The notes: generated by a model from the sequence alone, not told the origin. Counted from the stretch's first letter, positions 1 through 11,817 are shown. The stretch: DNA of 64,000 nucleotides from Brachionus manjavacas (GCA_019054805.1 JAHQIY010000003.1:9610001-9674000); one strand, 5' to 3'. Translations and numbers: made by a program.

Positions 1-261
1 GAGACTGGAGCTAGTCTCAATTTTAAAAATACAAAAAAAAAACTGATCCAAAACTCGATCACTCTAAATTCGCTGAACCGGTCCAGAGCTATTAATTTGA
101 ATTCTATTCCCAAGACCAAAAGTGCCGGCTTTGAAAACAGCAAAATAGCTGATTCTTCTTCTTCTTTGTCTGATATGGATCCCGATGATAGTCTACTTAG
201 AGACATACTCATTAAGACGCCTAAATTATCGGCTAAAAAAAATGTAAATTTTGTAAATTAA
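1..261 (+). CDS. 3' end of an unrecognised plus-strand gene (partial)
   Basis: The frame is open from the first base to TAA at 259-261, giving the last 86 residues of a protein. An AATAAA signal at 278-283, 17 nt after the stop, supports a real 3' end. The segment is rich in Ser, Asn and Lys, has no predicted membrane segment, and includes a Ser run followed by an acidic stretch (DMDPDDS). The last residues contain KNVNF, which fits the loose RVxF consensus for protein phosphatase 1 docking; short motifs like this occur by chance. The family is not recognised and the upstream exons lie outside the window. A copy of the 3' UTR (about 271-390) recurs at about 731-830 inside an inverted repeat. 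Confidence 0.55.
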   Translation, partial: ETGASLNFKNTKKKLIQNSITLNSLNRSRAINLNSIPKTKSAGFENSKIADSSSSLSDMDPDDSLLRDILIKTPKLSAKKNVNFVN

Positions 262-2540
262 TTGTTACAATTTATTGAATAAATATTTTTTATTTTTATA
301 ATTTGATGCTTTGTTGGGATTTTTTTTTAAATTTTAAGAAATTTTTTTTTTTTTTAATTCATCCTTTATTTGATAGACTTTGTTTGGAAAAATTAAAATT
401 TAAAATTTTGTTTTAAAGTATACTGTACTATCACTCCAAGTTTTCCTTTAAATTAATACATTTTTTTTAGAAAACAAAAATTGAAATTACCTACAATTTT
501 TTTTCTAGTTAATATCTGTACCACCATGTTTTTTTTTTAAATCAGAAAACTCAATTATACTAATCGGTGTTCAGCAAAAACGCCAAGTGATTTAAAAAAA
601 AAAAACAAGATGGTACAATTAAATGATGCACTTATATTTAATGAATTTTTTTCAAATTAAATTTTTAAAAACTTAAAAACGCCACTAAATCACTTAAAAA
701 TATTGAAATTTTTTGGCTGGTCAAAAATTCCAAACAATTTATTGAATAAATATTTATTTTTTATAATTTGATGCTTTGTTGGGGATTTTTTTTTTAAATC
801 ATCCTTTATTTGACAAATTTGTTTGGAATTTTTGACCAGCAGCCAAAAAAAAATTCAATTTTTTTTAAGCGATTTAGTGGCGTTTTTAAGTTTTGAAAAA
901 ATTAATTTGTAAAAAAAATCATTAAATATAAGTGCATCGTTTAATTGAACAAAATCAACATGAGGACCAGGAGTTGATATTAAGAACTCCCCAGACATTT
1001 ATATTTGTCTGTTTTTAACTCATAGTATTAATTAATCAGTTGAGAAAAATGCCTTTTTTGTTATTTATGGCTTATTAAACATCGTCTTTAAAAGTGCAAA
1101 TATTAAATTAGAAAAAAAAACAATTTTGTCAATTGATTTATTATTTCAATGGGCTAAAAACAGACAAAGATAAATATTACTAAAATACGGAAAAGGTTTA
1201 GAAACAAAAAAAACTCTTTCAGCTTTAAATGATCTGTGTATACTTACACAAAAAAGGTTCAAAAAATAAAAAATAATCGAATAAAAATAACTCTAGAATT
1301 TGAAATATTTTCTGGAAATTTGAAGATTGCTTTTGAAAAAAATTGAACTCTAGATTAAGTAAAAAATAGATTTCAGCTTTATTAAAAATAAATTTAATAT
1401 TTTAATATTTTTTTAATTTTTGTTTTTAAAGTGCTTTTTTCTTACATGGTTCTAACAAAAATATAACTAAAATCTTATTTCTCTTGCTGTGTATCTACAT
1501 AAATTAACTAAAACTAAAATATGACAATTCAGAAACGAAAATTAGCGCTTTTATTTATTTATTTATTTAATTCAAATTAACCTCCATCAGGAGAAGTAAA
1601 GTAAAAATAAAATTAGTTTTGCATTAAAAAAAATAAAATGTAAAATTAAATAAAAATAAAAATAAAAAAAATTAAAAAAAGAAGAAAATGTATAGTTATT
1701 TATAGAAACCCCCCTGGACCAGAAGGAGTGAACTGATTTAATTTGGTTTTATTAATTTATTTAGAAGTATTTGAAAAGATTTGAATCTTAAGTTATTCAA
1801 ACAAAGCTCAATAGAGTCCGAGATTCCGTCACGTAAGTAAAAATGACACTTAAGATCCAATTTAAGCTGACCAAAACTATTTAGTATTGTATCGAGGTTT
1901 TTATTAGTGAACTGCATCAAACGCTTGAGATCATTACCAAAGGAGAGGGCAGAACAAATTTTGTTCATTGAAATGTTATTACATAAGTATTTAAAATGCT
2001 TTTATCTAAAACACGTAATCTGTTTCTGTTAATGGTTCTTAAAAAAATTTATTAAATTTACAGTACTAATTTGCTAAGATTGTTTTACGATTTTGCTAAG
2101 ATTGGAAAAAAGTTTAAATTTGAATTATTTTCTACTAGGAAATTAACGCCGTTTTTTTTTTGATTTTTAATTTATTTATTAGACAGTTTTTTTTTGAGTG
2201 ACATTTAAATTTGTGCTTTATTTTTGGAAAATATCCCATATTCAAGGTATCTTCTACGTTAATTAAATCTTAATTGTTATAACATATCAAACTATTTAAG
2301 TAAAACTCTAATGACCAAACTCAAAATAAAACTTTTTTAGAAAGCTAATTTTTGAAAAATCTCTTGCTAAATTTTGATAATTTTATTTAATCTTATGGAT
2401 TTTATTATAATGAACAAAAAAGATTAAATTTTTTAAAAGTCTAATAAATAAAAAAAAGTCTTTTAAAGCTTCATTAAGTTATTCACAATAAAAGACGGTG
2501 TCTAATTGACACCGGTCATTCTAGTGATAAATCTAATAGA
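262..2540. other. AT-rich intergenic region without a supported gene
   Basis: Apart from the inverted repeat at 613-951, the stretch holds homopolymer-rich sequence with no convincing exon. A short minus-strand open frame at 1738-1968 has no recognisable domain. A (TTTA)n run near 1552-1570 looks like the tail of a retroelement 3' end, but no coding remnant could be read beside it. Confidence 0.5.
613..951. repeat. Long inverted repeat with 3'-UTR-like spacer
   Basis: The left arm (about 613-737) and right arm (about 816-951) are reverse complements of each other over about 125 bp with scattered mismatches. Both contain the block CACTTATATTTAATGA or its complement and a block around CGCCACTAAATCACTT. 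The spacer (738-815) is a near copy of the 3' UTR just downstream of the partial gene (about 271-390), including TTTGATGCTTTGTTGGG. It is probably a foldback element or a local inverted duplication. A transcript through it would form a long hairpin. Confidence 0.75.
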
Positions 2541-2549
2541 AACTAAACT

Positions 2550-2645
2550 GATACAGTAGAAAGAATTCCAAACCAATAAGTCAATGCATCAAGATTAAAA
2601 GACTGCGGTGGCTTGGACATCCAAGGAGATGAATTGGATTAGGAC
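2550..2645 (+). mobile_element. Short LINE fragment (ORF2 C-terminal region)
   Basis: A translation through this stretch gives RLKRLRWLGHPRR-like text, closely resembling the conserved R-LRWLGHV-RM signature near the C-terminus of RTE/R1-type LINE polyproteins. It ends in a stop and has no flanking coding context, so it is a truncated dead copy. Confidence 0.5.
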
Positions 2646-3962
2646 CGTGTGTAAAAAATTGGTAAAATCAGAGAAAATTTCTTTGAGAATTTGGCTTACA
2701 CATTTCAAAAATTAAGTCCAAAATATAGAATTAAATTTTTTTGTTTTATTTATAATAAAAAGCTATTATGTTGCTTAAAATCCAGTTAAACTCTTTCAAC
2801 TAATTCTTTTTACAAGAATTTACAATTTTGCACTGTTTTTTGGCAACTTTATTTTGAGAAAAAAAGACAAAATAAAAAATAATTAATGTAAAAATTACTA
2901 AGGAATTCAAATTTTTTAGTTTTAAGATTATAGGAACTACCATGGCTGAGTAATAAGACACTTCCGGGTATTGGTCAAAAAAATAAGGGTCAAGGATGAT
3001 TGTGGACACAAAAAATAGAACTTGTCGATCCCAAATCCAGTATCTAATAAAATAACAATTTTTCTGTAAAAATTAAAAAAAAAAAAATACTCTAAAAGCC
3101 AAAAAATTCTTTAAAGCCTTATATCTCCTTTATTATATAAGAAACCTATTTAATGTTATATACCTTTAATCTTAGAATTTTTTTCTCTACAAAATGATAT
3201 ATAGATATCTGGGAAAAAATAACATCGATACGTATTGAATGACGCGCACCTTACAAAAAAGAGCACAAAATGAATAATAATTATTGAAATTAAAAATTTT
3301 AACATTTATATTAGATTTCAATTTTTTTTTTGAAAACACTATACCTTTGTCTTATTTTTTACATTTTATTTTTTTTTACTTTTTTTTTTACATCGCCTTT
3401 AAAGCGTTCATTGAAATAAATAAATAAATTAGACACTCAATTTATTTAAAAATTTGTTACACTTAAGTCCGGCCACAACTTGAGTGTTAATAAAAGTTAC
3501 GAATTCGTGTTTTTAAATTATTTATTAAAATAAAAAGAGTGAATTATTAGACAAACCATAGCAATGAATCTACTTTAATTTGAAACCAACTCATGATTTG
3601 TAATAGTATAGTATTTAAATGAAATATTTAAAAATAAAGTAATAAAACTAAATGTTAATTAAATAATTTATAAAAATTATTAATGTCTTAGATCAGATAA
3701 ATATTTATTGTTGCCTACTAATTAATATTTTGAATTTTTATTGTAACATTGAGGTCAGTAGTCACAAAAGATCGACTTAAATGAAAATCGAAATTACTGG
3801 CCATATGCTCCATAAGGAGCGAAAAAATATCAATAATAACAGAGAATGCTTGGAATTTTTTTGCTTTATTCTTATTACAATAAAAAATTACTATAAAAAT
3901 TTTACTCAAAAAATATAAAAAAATGTCAGAAAAAAATATTTGAAAAGACGCTTCAAATTTTT
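2646..3962. other. AT-rich intergenic region and CEP120 3' flank
   Basis: No gene is supported. Near the right end lies the minus-strand 3' UTR of the CEP120 gene, with an AATAAA on the minus strand at about 3866-3871, roughly 95 nt past the stop codon. Confidence 0.5.
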
Positions 3963-6900
3963 TCAATTCTTATAAAAATTTGCTTGATTCAATGAATCTT
4001 TAATTCGTTTATCTAGTTCGATAATAATAGCATCCGAATTTGAGTAAACACCGGTCCGAAGCAAAGTCTCTTTCTCTTCTAACAATCTATTGATGTGATT
4101 CTGCAAATTCGGATCTATATTCTCAAGATTTGGTAAATAACTTGCCGAGCCATAATCACTTGCTAACGAGGTCTTATCCGAATTTTTTAACTTAAGTCTT
4201 ACCAAAATTTAATAAATTAACTAGACAATAAATGAAAAATTTACTTTTCTATTTCACTTTTTAGATTCAGCAACTCTTGTTCATCCGATCTTAGTTTTTC
4301 ACTTTCTTCATTGCTTAGAAGCTTCATTTTCATGTTTTCTAACTCCATTTGTTGTCTCCTAAGCAAAGCTTTTGCATTCGATTCTTCCTTTTTTTTCATT
4401 GAAGCTATTTCTTGCAGGGCCTTAGTCCATTGCTCTTTGTAATGGTTTTTGGCCTTGGTCATTGCATCCAACTTTCGCTCAAGTTCAATCTTTTCAAAAA
4501 GTTGACTTTTTTTACAACATTTTTTTTTTTACCTTTTCCAAATTAAGAACGTTTATCTCAGATTGAAGTCTTATTTCGGGTCTGTTGTTTTCTTTTTCTT
4601 TAAATCTCAAAAATTCGCTTTCTTTTTCGGAGTATCGTTTTTCACTTTCATATACCTTGATAAGATGTTTTGAGAATTTAGCCCAATTTAAAAAAAAGTG
4701 TACTTTTTTCTTCAACCGGTCGATTTCTTCTTCGAGACTGTCAATTTTGGATCTAAAAAATTAGGTTTGAATTTTGAAATTAAAATTTATTAAAAATGAT
4801 TAAAAGTATACTTTTGTAAAGAAACTTGATGGTCGGCTTTTTCTTGTACTCTTTTAGAAGCTTCTCTTAACTCACCCAGTTTATTTTCATAATCTCTATT
4901 CAAATCAGTTCTCATCCTGGCAATATGAGCCTCATTTGAAGCAAGTTGTTTTTCTCGTTTTTCAACTTCGTTTAGACTATTTTTAAGCAAATTTTCCAAT
5001 TCATTGTATTCTTTAATTTTTTTTTGTACCATTATTTCGCGTTCTATGTCGCGTTGTTTGAACGCATCCGCCAATGCTTGAAATTTTTTTGCCTCATTTT
5101 TTTTTAGCTTTATTTTTTCAATTAAAATTTAGAAATTATTAAATTAAAGTTTTGTTTTTTTCAATTTCGTTTTTTTTATGCTCCATCTTTTGGTCATCTT
5201 CTTATGAAAGTGAGATTTTTATTTTAGCAAAGAATTTTCACAAAATTTTTTATTTTTTAGAGTAAAAATTTGAAAAAAAGATTTTTTTTGTGCGAGTCTC
5301 TTTATTAATCTTTATTTTGCTTTCTTATGTGAATTTCAACTACTAAGTAAAAAACTTCATTGAATCCGTTTTTTCTTGAAACACTTGAGTATTTAATGTT
5401 TTGACATTAGATTTAATTTTTGAGTACTTTTTTAAAAAAAAGAGTTATTTAATTTTTTAATCAACCTTATTAAATTAAGCGAGACTAGATCCCGGACCCC
5501 ATCATCTTAAATTTAAATTTTGTAAAATTCAGTGAAAAAGAAATTCCAAAAACCGATTTTCATGAAAAAAATTTTTTTTTGAATTTTTGAAAAAGGAAAA
5601 AAATTAAAATTTGATTGAATTTTTTGACGAAAATTTACGTAAATTTCGGTAATTTTTTTTAAAAAAAGGAGAAAATGGTAAAAAAACAAAAAAGGACAAA
5701 TGGATTTTTTATTATTACATTCAATTTTTTTTAAACAAAATATGAAAATTAATATTTAAATATTATTTACAAAATAAACTTTATTTTCACTTCATACTTT
5801 TTTGAAATTATTAAGTACGAACATATTAAATTATTTTATTAAATACAGAAATTATAAAAAATCATATAATCATATTTCTAGGTTACAATGATTGTAATTG
5901 AAAGAAATGGTGACTGGTCAGATCATTAAATTCTAATTGTATATCTTTTTTTTATACAGCTCTATATATACATGATTTTTTATAATTTAAACCAGATTGG
6001 TCACCATAGCATAAAAAAGAAATTAAAGAATTGGAAAAGGTTCAGAGAAGAAAAACTAGTGTCCAGTCTTAGAAACTTGAAATACAAAGAACGGTCATAA
6101 TAATTGAAAATGACTTACCTAGAAGATAGAAGAAACAGAGATGATTTAATCCAGTTTTACAAATTCTACTATGGATTTAAAACTAAAAAATTGGTAACAT
6201 AAATGTTTAGGGAGAAATATCTCTAAAACGTCAGGCTTTGCGGCAGGAGTAAGAAGAAGCTCGCACCACTTAAGTAGACCGACCTTAAAGAATTGTAGTC
6301 ACCGAGAAAACTTTTGTTTAAATCGCACTACACCAAAATGGATCGTTCTCCCAGATTTTGTCGTGAGCTCTTCTTCTGTCAATGAATTCAAAAACCATCT
6401 GAATCAATATCTAAGCATCACAAACACTGAAGCACTAAGACTCGGATCAAAAAATGCTTGAAAAGTTTGTTATAAATGAAGTTAGATGAAAAATTCATTT
6501 ACCATTATGACTTAAAAATATCACCAAAAAACATATGAACATATGAAACCAGCAAAATGGCAAACGTAGCTACCATAGACGAATTCCTACAGTTTTTCGT
6601 CTCCCCAAGCTTTGCTTGAAGTAGCTCATATATATTATTTATTATTATTATTATTAAAGTTGAAACGCCTTTTAGCTACTGGGTTGGAACCACTAAAAGT
6701 GGAAGAATAATGATTTTAAAAGATAAGGAACTGGCGAAAATAATGTTTATTTTTATTATTTAGTTTTCGATCAATAAAAAAAATTTAAAATATAGAAATA
6801 TTTGAAAAAATGAACAAAAGAAAAATTTTTTTACAAAATTTGTATTTCTATTTACCTTCTAGCACTCATATTCACTCACACTTAAAAAAATGACTAAAAA

Positions 6901-9900
6901 AAGTTTGAATAAATAAATTATGTCTAAAATACAGGATTTTTTTATTATTAAAATTTTTCTTAAAATTCTCTTTTTTATAGCCAAATTTTCAGTCCTAAAT
7001 TCAGTAATTTTAACTTTCTAAATTGAAATTATTGATAATAAAATAGTCTGAAAGCCAATGTTGAATTGAAATCTAAGCCAAAACTATTAAAGATATTTAG
7101 AAAGCTAAAATTCTGGAATTCAAGGCTGAAAATTTGGCAAAAAAAAGGACAATTTGTAAGAAAAATTTTTGTTGTTTTTAATTTTTGTCTTTTTGAAAAT
7201 TTATCTATTCCAAGGATGCATTGATTATTGACGAATCTTGATATTTAAAACCTAAATGTGTAAATAAAAGTAAAATTTTTACATAGCTAAACATAAAATT
7301 TTATTTGAAAAAAAATTCGAGCATTTATACAAGAAAAATAAATTAGTTGTTTTTTAACCTTTTATTTGAAACTTGAATCAAAAAGAATTCATTTTATTCT
7401 TAATTTTGCAATCATCTTGTTTAAAACTATTGATTTTGTAAAGGGATGAAGCAGACTCAAGGTTTAAAAAAAAGTTACTTTACTTAAGATTTTAAAAAAT
7501 TTCACAATTGATTTGATTTATAAAAAAATCATCAATGATTTAACTATCAATCATTCAAGTCGATGGTTAATTTTATATTTAATTTATCTTTAGACTTTAA
7601 CTTAATTAAAGTTCAAAATTTAAAAAAAAAATTTCAGTATTTCAAATAAAAATTAAACTCGTTCAATTTCACCAAAAAGTTTAATTTCAAAAATGAAAAT
7701 GCTTGCAATATTAACTTAAAATCATATTTTTTTTGCAACTTAAAAAAAATATTTGAAACATTTCACTTTTGCAATATTTTTTCAACAGTGGATACATTAT
7801 GTAATTCAAAAATATGAACAACTTTTTTTAACATCAACTTTTCAAATTAAATTTTCAATTAATTAAATAATCCAAATAAATTTCTCTCTTTTTATTTTTA
7901 TTCCGGCAGCGGAGCAACGAGTTTATGCTTATGAAAACCTTGTAGATTTTTAAGCTTTTTTTTTTGCTGCTTTTTAAAGTTTCAACTAGACTAGGATTCG
8001 AACATTTATCCTTTTTTTAATTTTTAATCAAAAACTTTCAAATTTTGAGTATTATAAATAATAATAAAAATAAATCCTTTTTATACCCTAGCGGATAATA
8101 AAGGAGGTGCTCATCTCTTTTTCCAGTACCTTTTAGAGCTAAACCAGTCCCCACCTTTTATAATGAAAGAGTTTCTAACTATTTTTTGCTATGGTTAGTT
8201 TGCCCTCTAGTCAAATTTATTTCTTATTAAATAAACATTTCATATACCTAGATAACTGATGCGCTATTGATTCTAATAATCAATAAAGATAGTGCTGACG
8301 TTTTTGCTAGACGCGAAACAAAACTTAGCTTAATACTTTTTAAAAAAAGATTATAAATTTTAATCTGCTAAAATAAAAAGCTTGAATATTTAAATTTTTG
8401 TTTCTATCTGACTTGAAAATTGAGGAAATAAAGATACATAAAAAAACTTTTAGTAATTTTTAAATTACTTGTTGCTCGAATTCTTTTTCCCGCGCTTCCT
8501 TCCATATTTGAAGTTCATACGCAGCCTTGAGCTGCAAGTCTTCAGGTATATAATGAGCATTATGGTTGGTAGTAAACTCCCGCGCCGAACTGCTCTTGAG
8601 ACTGACAATAGATTCTTTTGGCTTTTCCTCAACAGTAATTGTATTGCATTCGTTTTGGAATATTACTTGAGAAGACTGTTTTAGGTTGGACCCGGTAGGT
8701 GATGGTGATTTTCGGTAAGTTTCTGCTGCGTTTTGAGCCACATTGATCTCCTTACTCTCTTGAACATTTGATACTTCTGTTTCTTCTTTGAATAAACCCA
8801 CTTGGAGACCGATTACCGGAGCCATGTTGACATCTGGAGCAGGTGATACTCGTCCATGACTTGTAGGTAAAGCTTCTATTTTAAGCAATTCATCCAAGAC
8901 TATCGGACCATCACAAGAGACCAGGCTATTGCCATCCCAATTTTCCAAAATCAATCTCCAGTTGAACACACACTTGCCGACCGCTCGGTCTTGAGAGCAA
9001 AAAAAAATTTCCAAATTGGCAAGTTGCTTGAAAAAGAGTTTAAAATTTTCCAAAGTAGAATAAAAACGAATCGAAGATCTCTCGCCATTTATTTGACAAG
9101 ATATGATATCTCCAAATGGTTTAGTAGCAACTTGATTGCCAAGAAATTTGTACATGAAAAAAAAATTTGCTGTCGAATGTTGGTCCGAGTTGGTCAGCAA
9201 TCTGACCAAGTTGCGAGCAAATGCTATGGTGATTGTTAGAACATAAATTTTGCAATCAGGACCACTTTTTCCGATGCTGAAATAGCCCTCATTTTCATTT
9301 AGGATAACTTGGAAATGTTGTGACCCAGCTTGGTTGGTTGAATGCGATGATCCAGGCCGAGAATTGTTGCTTCGCTGAGTCACTTCTAGCTCGGGTTTTT
9401 CGTCTTGGCTAGATTGATCTTCCTCTATGTAAATATTCACTTTAATTTGAGGCTTCGATTTGGCATAGATTGACTGTAGGAGGGGAAAAAATTTAGGTCT
9501 CTAAAAGTTAATTTTTTTTTGTAAAAATATTTATTAAAAAAAATATCAAATGTACTCCTGGTGATTCAGGCGCTGATCTAATGTCTATGACAATGTATCC
9601 TACATGTTCTTTGCTAGATTGGTTTATGGCAAAACAGTTTGCTTTTATGCAACTACGCTGTAGTTTGTGAAGTTGAAGCGATTTTTTGTCTAAGCCCCAA
9701 GCAAGCTCTTGGGATATGTCAATTGGTGAGCTATGTTCAACTGGGTCTGTGCTCAATTGTTCGCCATCGAACTTGGCCTCAATAACAAATTTTGTATTCT
9801 TTCTCTCTGGAAAGTTTTCTCCTAAAAGAAATCAAAAAAATAATCATCTAAATTGACTTTATTATTAAACTAAATGGACCAACCTTCAAGAAAAGAGACG

Positions 9901-9932
9901 ACTAAAAGATATTTTTCGGTCGGTTTGGTCAT
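3963..9932 (-). CDS. CEP120: Centrosomal protein of 120 kDa (CEP120), lacking the third C2 domain
   Basis: CEP120 is a centriole-elongation and ciliogenesis protein. Exons on the minus strand: 9884-9932, 9556-9821, 8469-9500, 4812-5107, 4704-4752, 4533-4655, 4245-4489 and 3963-4197. All have GT-AG borders and together give 764 residues. The N-terminal C2A (about 1-130) has FDGEQLSTDP and ELAW. C2B (about 185-345) has TITIAFARN and PVIGLQVGL. A Ser/Pro-rich linker leads to LKAAYELQIWKEAREKE (about 430), which starts a long coiled coil containing KPEIRLQSEIN-like and HYKEQWTKAL segments. The C-terminal LLRTGVYSN...ELDKRI block is also typical of the family. The vertebrate protein is near 986 residues with three C2 domains; the third is missing here because the linker runs straight from C2B to the coiled coil. 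Intron 6 is only 43 nt. A 48-nt intron at 4656-4703 is in frame and stop-free, so a 780-residue form is possible. Confidence 0.93.
5995..6655 (+). mobile_element. Decayed L2/CR1-like LINE, C-terminal ORF2 and 3' end
   Basis: Frames interrupted by stops and shifts read like the C-terminus of a non-LTR reverse transcriptase: a VQRR..S..SLRNL.YKER block, then LEDRRNRDDLIQFYK, then a segment resembling F..HL. The element ends in a (TTATTA)n run near 6635-6655, as expected for a microsatellite-tailed L2/CR1-type LINE. It is not functional. Confidence 0.65.
7630..7845 (-). repeat. Dispersed repeat family R1, copy 1
   Basis: The reverse complement matches 25685-25875 over about 190 bp. Shared blocks include GAATTACATAATGTAT-like, AGTTAATATTGC-AGCATTTTCAT and GAAATTAAACT. 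A shorter third copy lies at 37745-37840. No coding content is seen, and the family is not recognised. Confidence 0.65.
8083..8225 (-). mobile_element. SINE copy, truncated (intact target of the MITE seen at 22.7 kb)
   Basis: Its sequence aligns with the SINE at 22686-23422 after the inserted MITE is removed. Both have a CTAG-GGATAAT-like tail, GTGCTCATCTC, a CAGTACCTTTT-like block and a TTTATAATGAAAGAG-like block. A stretch of the inner body and the tRNA-like head are missing. It lies inside CEP120 intron 3. Confidence 0.65.
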
Positions 9933-10385
9933 TGCTTCTAGTGTCCAGTTTAGATTTTGTGGTCTTCAAATAGAAATTCTATGAATATTTTAAAAATATT
10001 TAAATTGCTGCTCCATGGATACGAGTTCACATTTAAGATGTACTCGATCTAATTTATTTAGATTTTTTGTTTCTAAAGTTCTAAATAAGTTTGTGATTAA
10101 ATTCTAATTGTAAAAAAATTGTCTTAGAAATCGGTGTTTTATTTCAAGTGCTTTTTAAATTAAAACCACAAATTAATTAGTCTTTTAAGCCTTATGCTTT
10201 TTGAAGTAGAAAAAATACCTGTAAAAATAGTAAAATACCTGTACAATTTTTCTTCCTTGATTACATTTCTCGGTTTGAACGTTTTGATTTTCTGATGATC
10301 GATTGCTGCACCCAATGCTCGATATTTGAATTCATGCAGACTTTAAATTTCAAAGTTAATCAACGGGAATAATTTAAATGGGCTC
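9933..10385. other. 5' flank of CEP120
   Basis: AT-rich sequence upstream of the CEP120 start codon. No promoter element or upstream exon could be identified with confidence. Confidence 0.4.
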
Positions 10386-10389
10386 ATTC

Positions 10390-11605
10390 TTTTAATGAAA
10401 CGGACTCATAATTATTTTGGACTCAATAATTAATTAATTATCGGATATATAATTACTACTTTGGACTCATCTATTAATTATTTTTGGCCTCTAAAATTAC
10501 TAAATAAGAGCTACGAAATGACTCAAACGGTAACAATTTTTATTTTAATATTTATTTATTTATTTTTAAATGAAATAAATAAATATATATTTTTTTTATT
10601 TAATAAAAAAATTAAATTTTGAGAAAAATAATAAAGAAATTTATAAACAAAGTAAAAAAAAATTTTTGAGTAAAATTAAGAAGATAAAATGAAATAACTA
10701 TTTGGCAGTTTTCTTAGGTCTACCTCTTTTTCTTTTAACTTCTTGTGTAGCTGAATGACTGTGCAGTTTATTTGGTCCAGTTATTTGATTTGCTTCTTGT
10801 CTGTCTTATTTCATTTTCTACTTTCAATATTTCATCAGCATAATGTAGGAAATTGCATAACTGTTTATTAATTGGAAAATTTATTTCTTGATTTGATTTA
10901 GTCAATTCGGTCAATGTTTTTAGTATAAATTTTGGAGCTATTAGTGGGTTTTGAGCACAGAGGCATTGAATTTCGTGTTTAGTAGATTCATTGATTCTTT
11001 TTTTGTTAGAGTTTTGATTGATCTCATCATGATTGTGTTTATTAGTGGTTTTGAACATTGTAACTGATTGATTGTGGCTATTGTATAAAAAACATAAGCT
11101 GAATTGCATTGCGGGCCTCTTTTCTTAACTTTATTACAACGGTACTCTTATTTTGTTTCAGCTTCTGTTTCGTATGGCCTCGTATATGACCATTTTGTAT
11201 TTTCTTTTAACCATTCGATAACTTGGTATGTTTTCTCGGAAGTTTTTGCAATTATCCAGTTTTTCTTTTATTTCATTACTGGATGACTTTTTTGTTCATC
11301 TGCTTCATATTTATCAGATTCATATTGTTGAATTGGTCTTAAATTTAACTCACTATTTTGTAATTCTGCCATTCTTCTTTAGGTCTTATTTTAAGTTTGT
11401 TTGGAAAATAGAGATACGGAAAAATATAATTTTTTTAATATTTATCTGATTCTTTTAATTAATTTATGTTTATCATATCAGTAATTAATAAGTTCATTAA
11501 ATTAATAATTGCAACAGAAAAAATAAAAATAAATTCATTTTAATTAAATTATGAGACCAAATTACTAATTATTGTTAATTAGTAATGAGCCTCAAGAGAT
11601 TGATT
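10390..11605 (-). mobile_element. MULE-like DNA transposon remnant with subterminal repeats
   Basis: The ends carry several copies of a TTGGACTCATAATTA-like unit on the left (about 10395-10490) and inverted TTTGGTCTCATAATTTA / GGCTCATTACTAATTA units on the right (about 11550-11605). They enclose a broken minus-strand gene for a FLYWCH-type protein. Terminal inverted iterons plus a FLYWCH/AT-hook protein suggest a Mutator-like (MULE) element. Exact boundaries and target-site duplication were not resolved. Confidence 0.5.
10698..11230 (-). pseudogene. Broken FLYWCH/AT-hook transposon protein
   Basis: On the minus strand the frames read W.KENTKWSYTRPYE, then EYRCNKVKKRGPQC (a FLYWCH-like zinc-binding core), then after a frameshift KTTNKHNHDE, which matches the usual HNH of that fold. 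The C-terminal end reads KRKRGRPKKTAK followed by TAG at 10698-10700, a classic AT-hook. A stop and at least one frameshift break the gene. No catalytic transposase core was identified, so it may be a non-autonomous or internally deleted copy. Confidence 0.55.
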
Positions 11606-11817
11606 AACACTTCATTTATTTAAATTCATTAAAAATAAATATTTAAACATGTGCCACATGAAACGGAGGCGAAAGGAGTTCCATTACTCAAAGCCTTTAT
11701 TTCTTTTGAAATATTAAATAAACTATTAACAACAACAAACAATCTTTTCCAATTTATGTCTTTTCAACTTTAATTTTATTTTTATTTTATTTTTTTATTT
11801 TATTTTTAATTTATTCT

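Larger units (their letters stand above)
5108..8468 (-). other. CEP120 intron 3 (3.4 kb) filled with repeat remnants
   Basis: The intron joins the C2B/linker exon to the coiled-coil exons. It is far longer than the other introns of this gene (43-95 nt, apart from this one). It contains a decayed LINE (about 5995-6655), one copy of a dispersed repeat (about 7630-7845) and a SINE copy (about 8083-8225). The rest is AT-rich with no open frame of interest. Confidence 0.8.

Noticed and set aside
1738-1968. 76-codon minus-strand open frame
   Set aside because: Vaguely like a LINE C-terminus but no diagnostic motif; not called.
7910-8010. TTCGAATCCT (reverse strand) as a tRNA or SINE B box
   Set aside because: No matching A box or cloverleaf could be folded around it.
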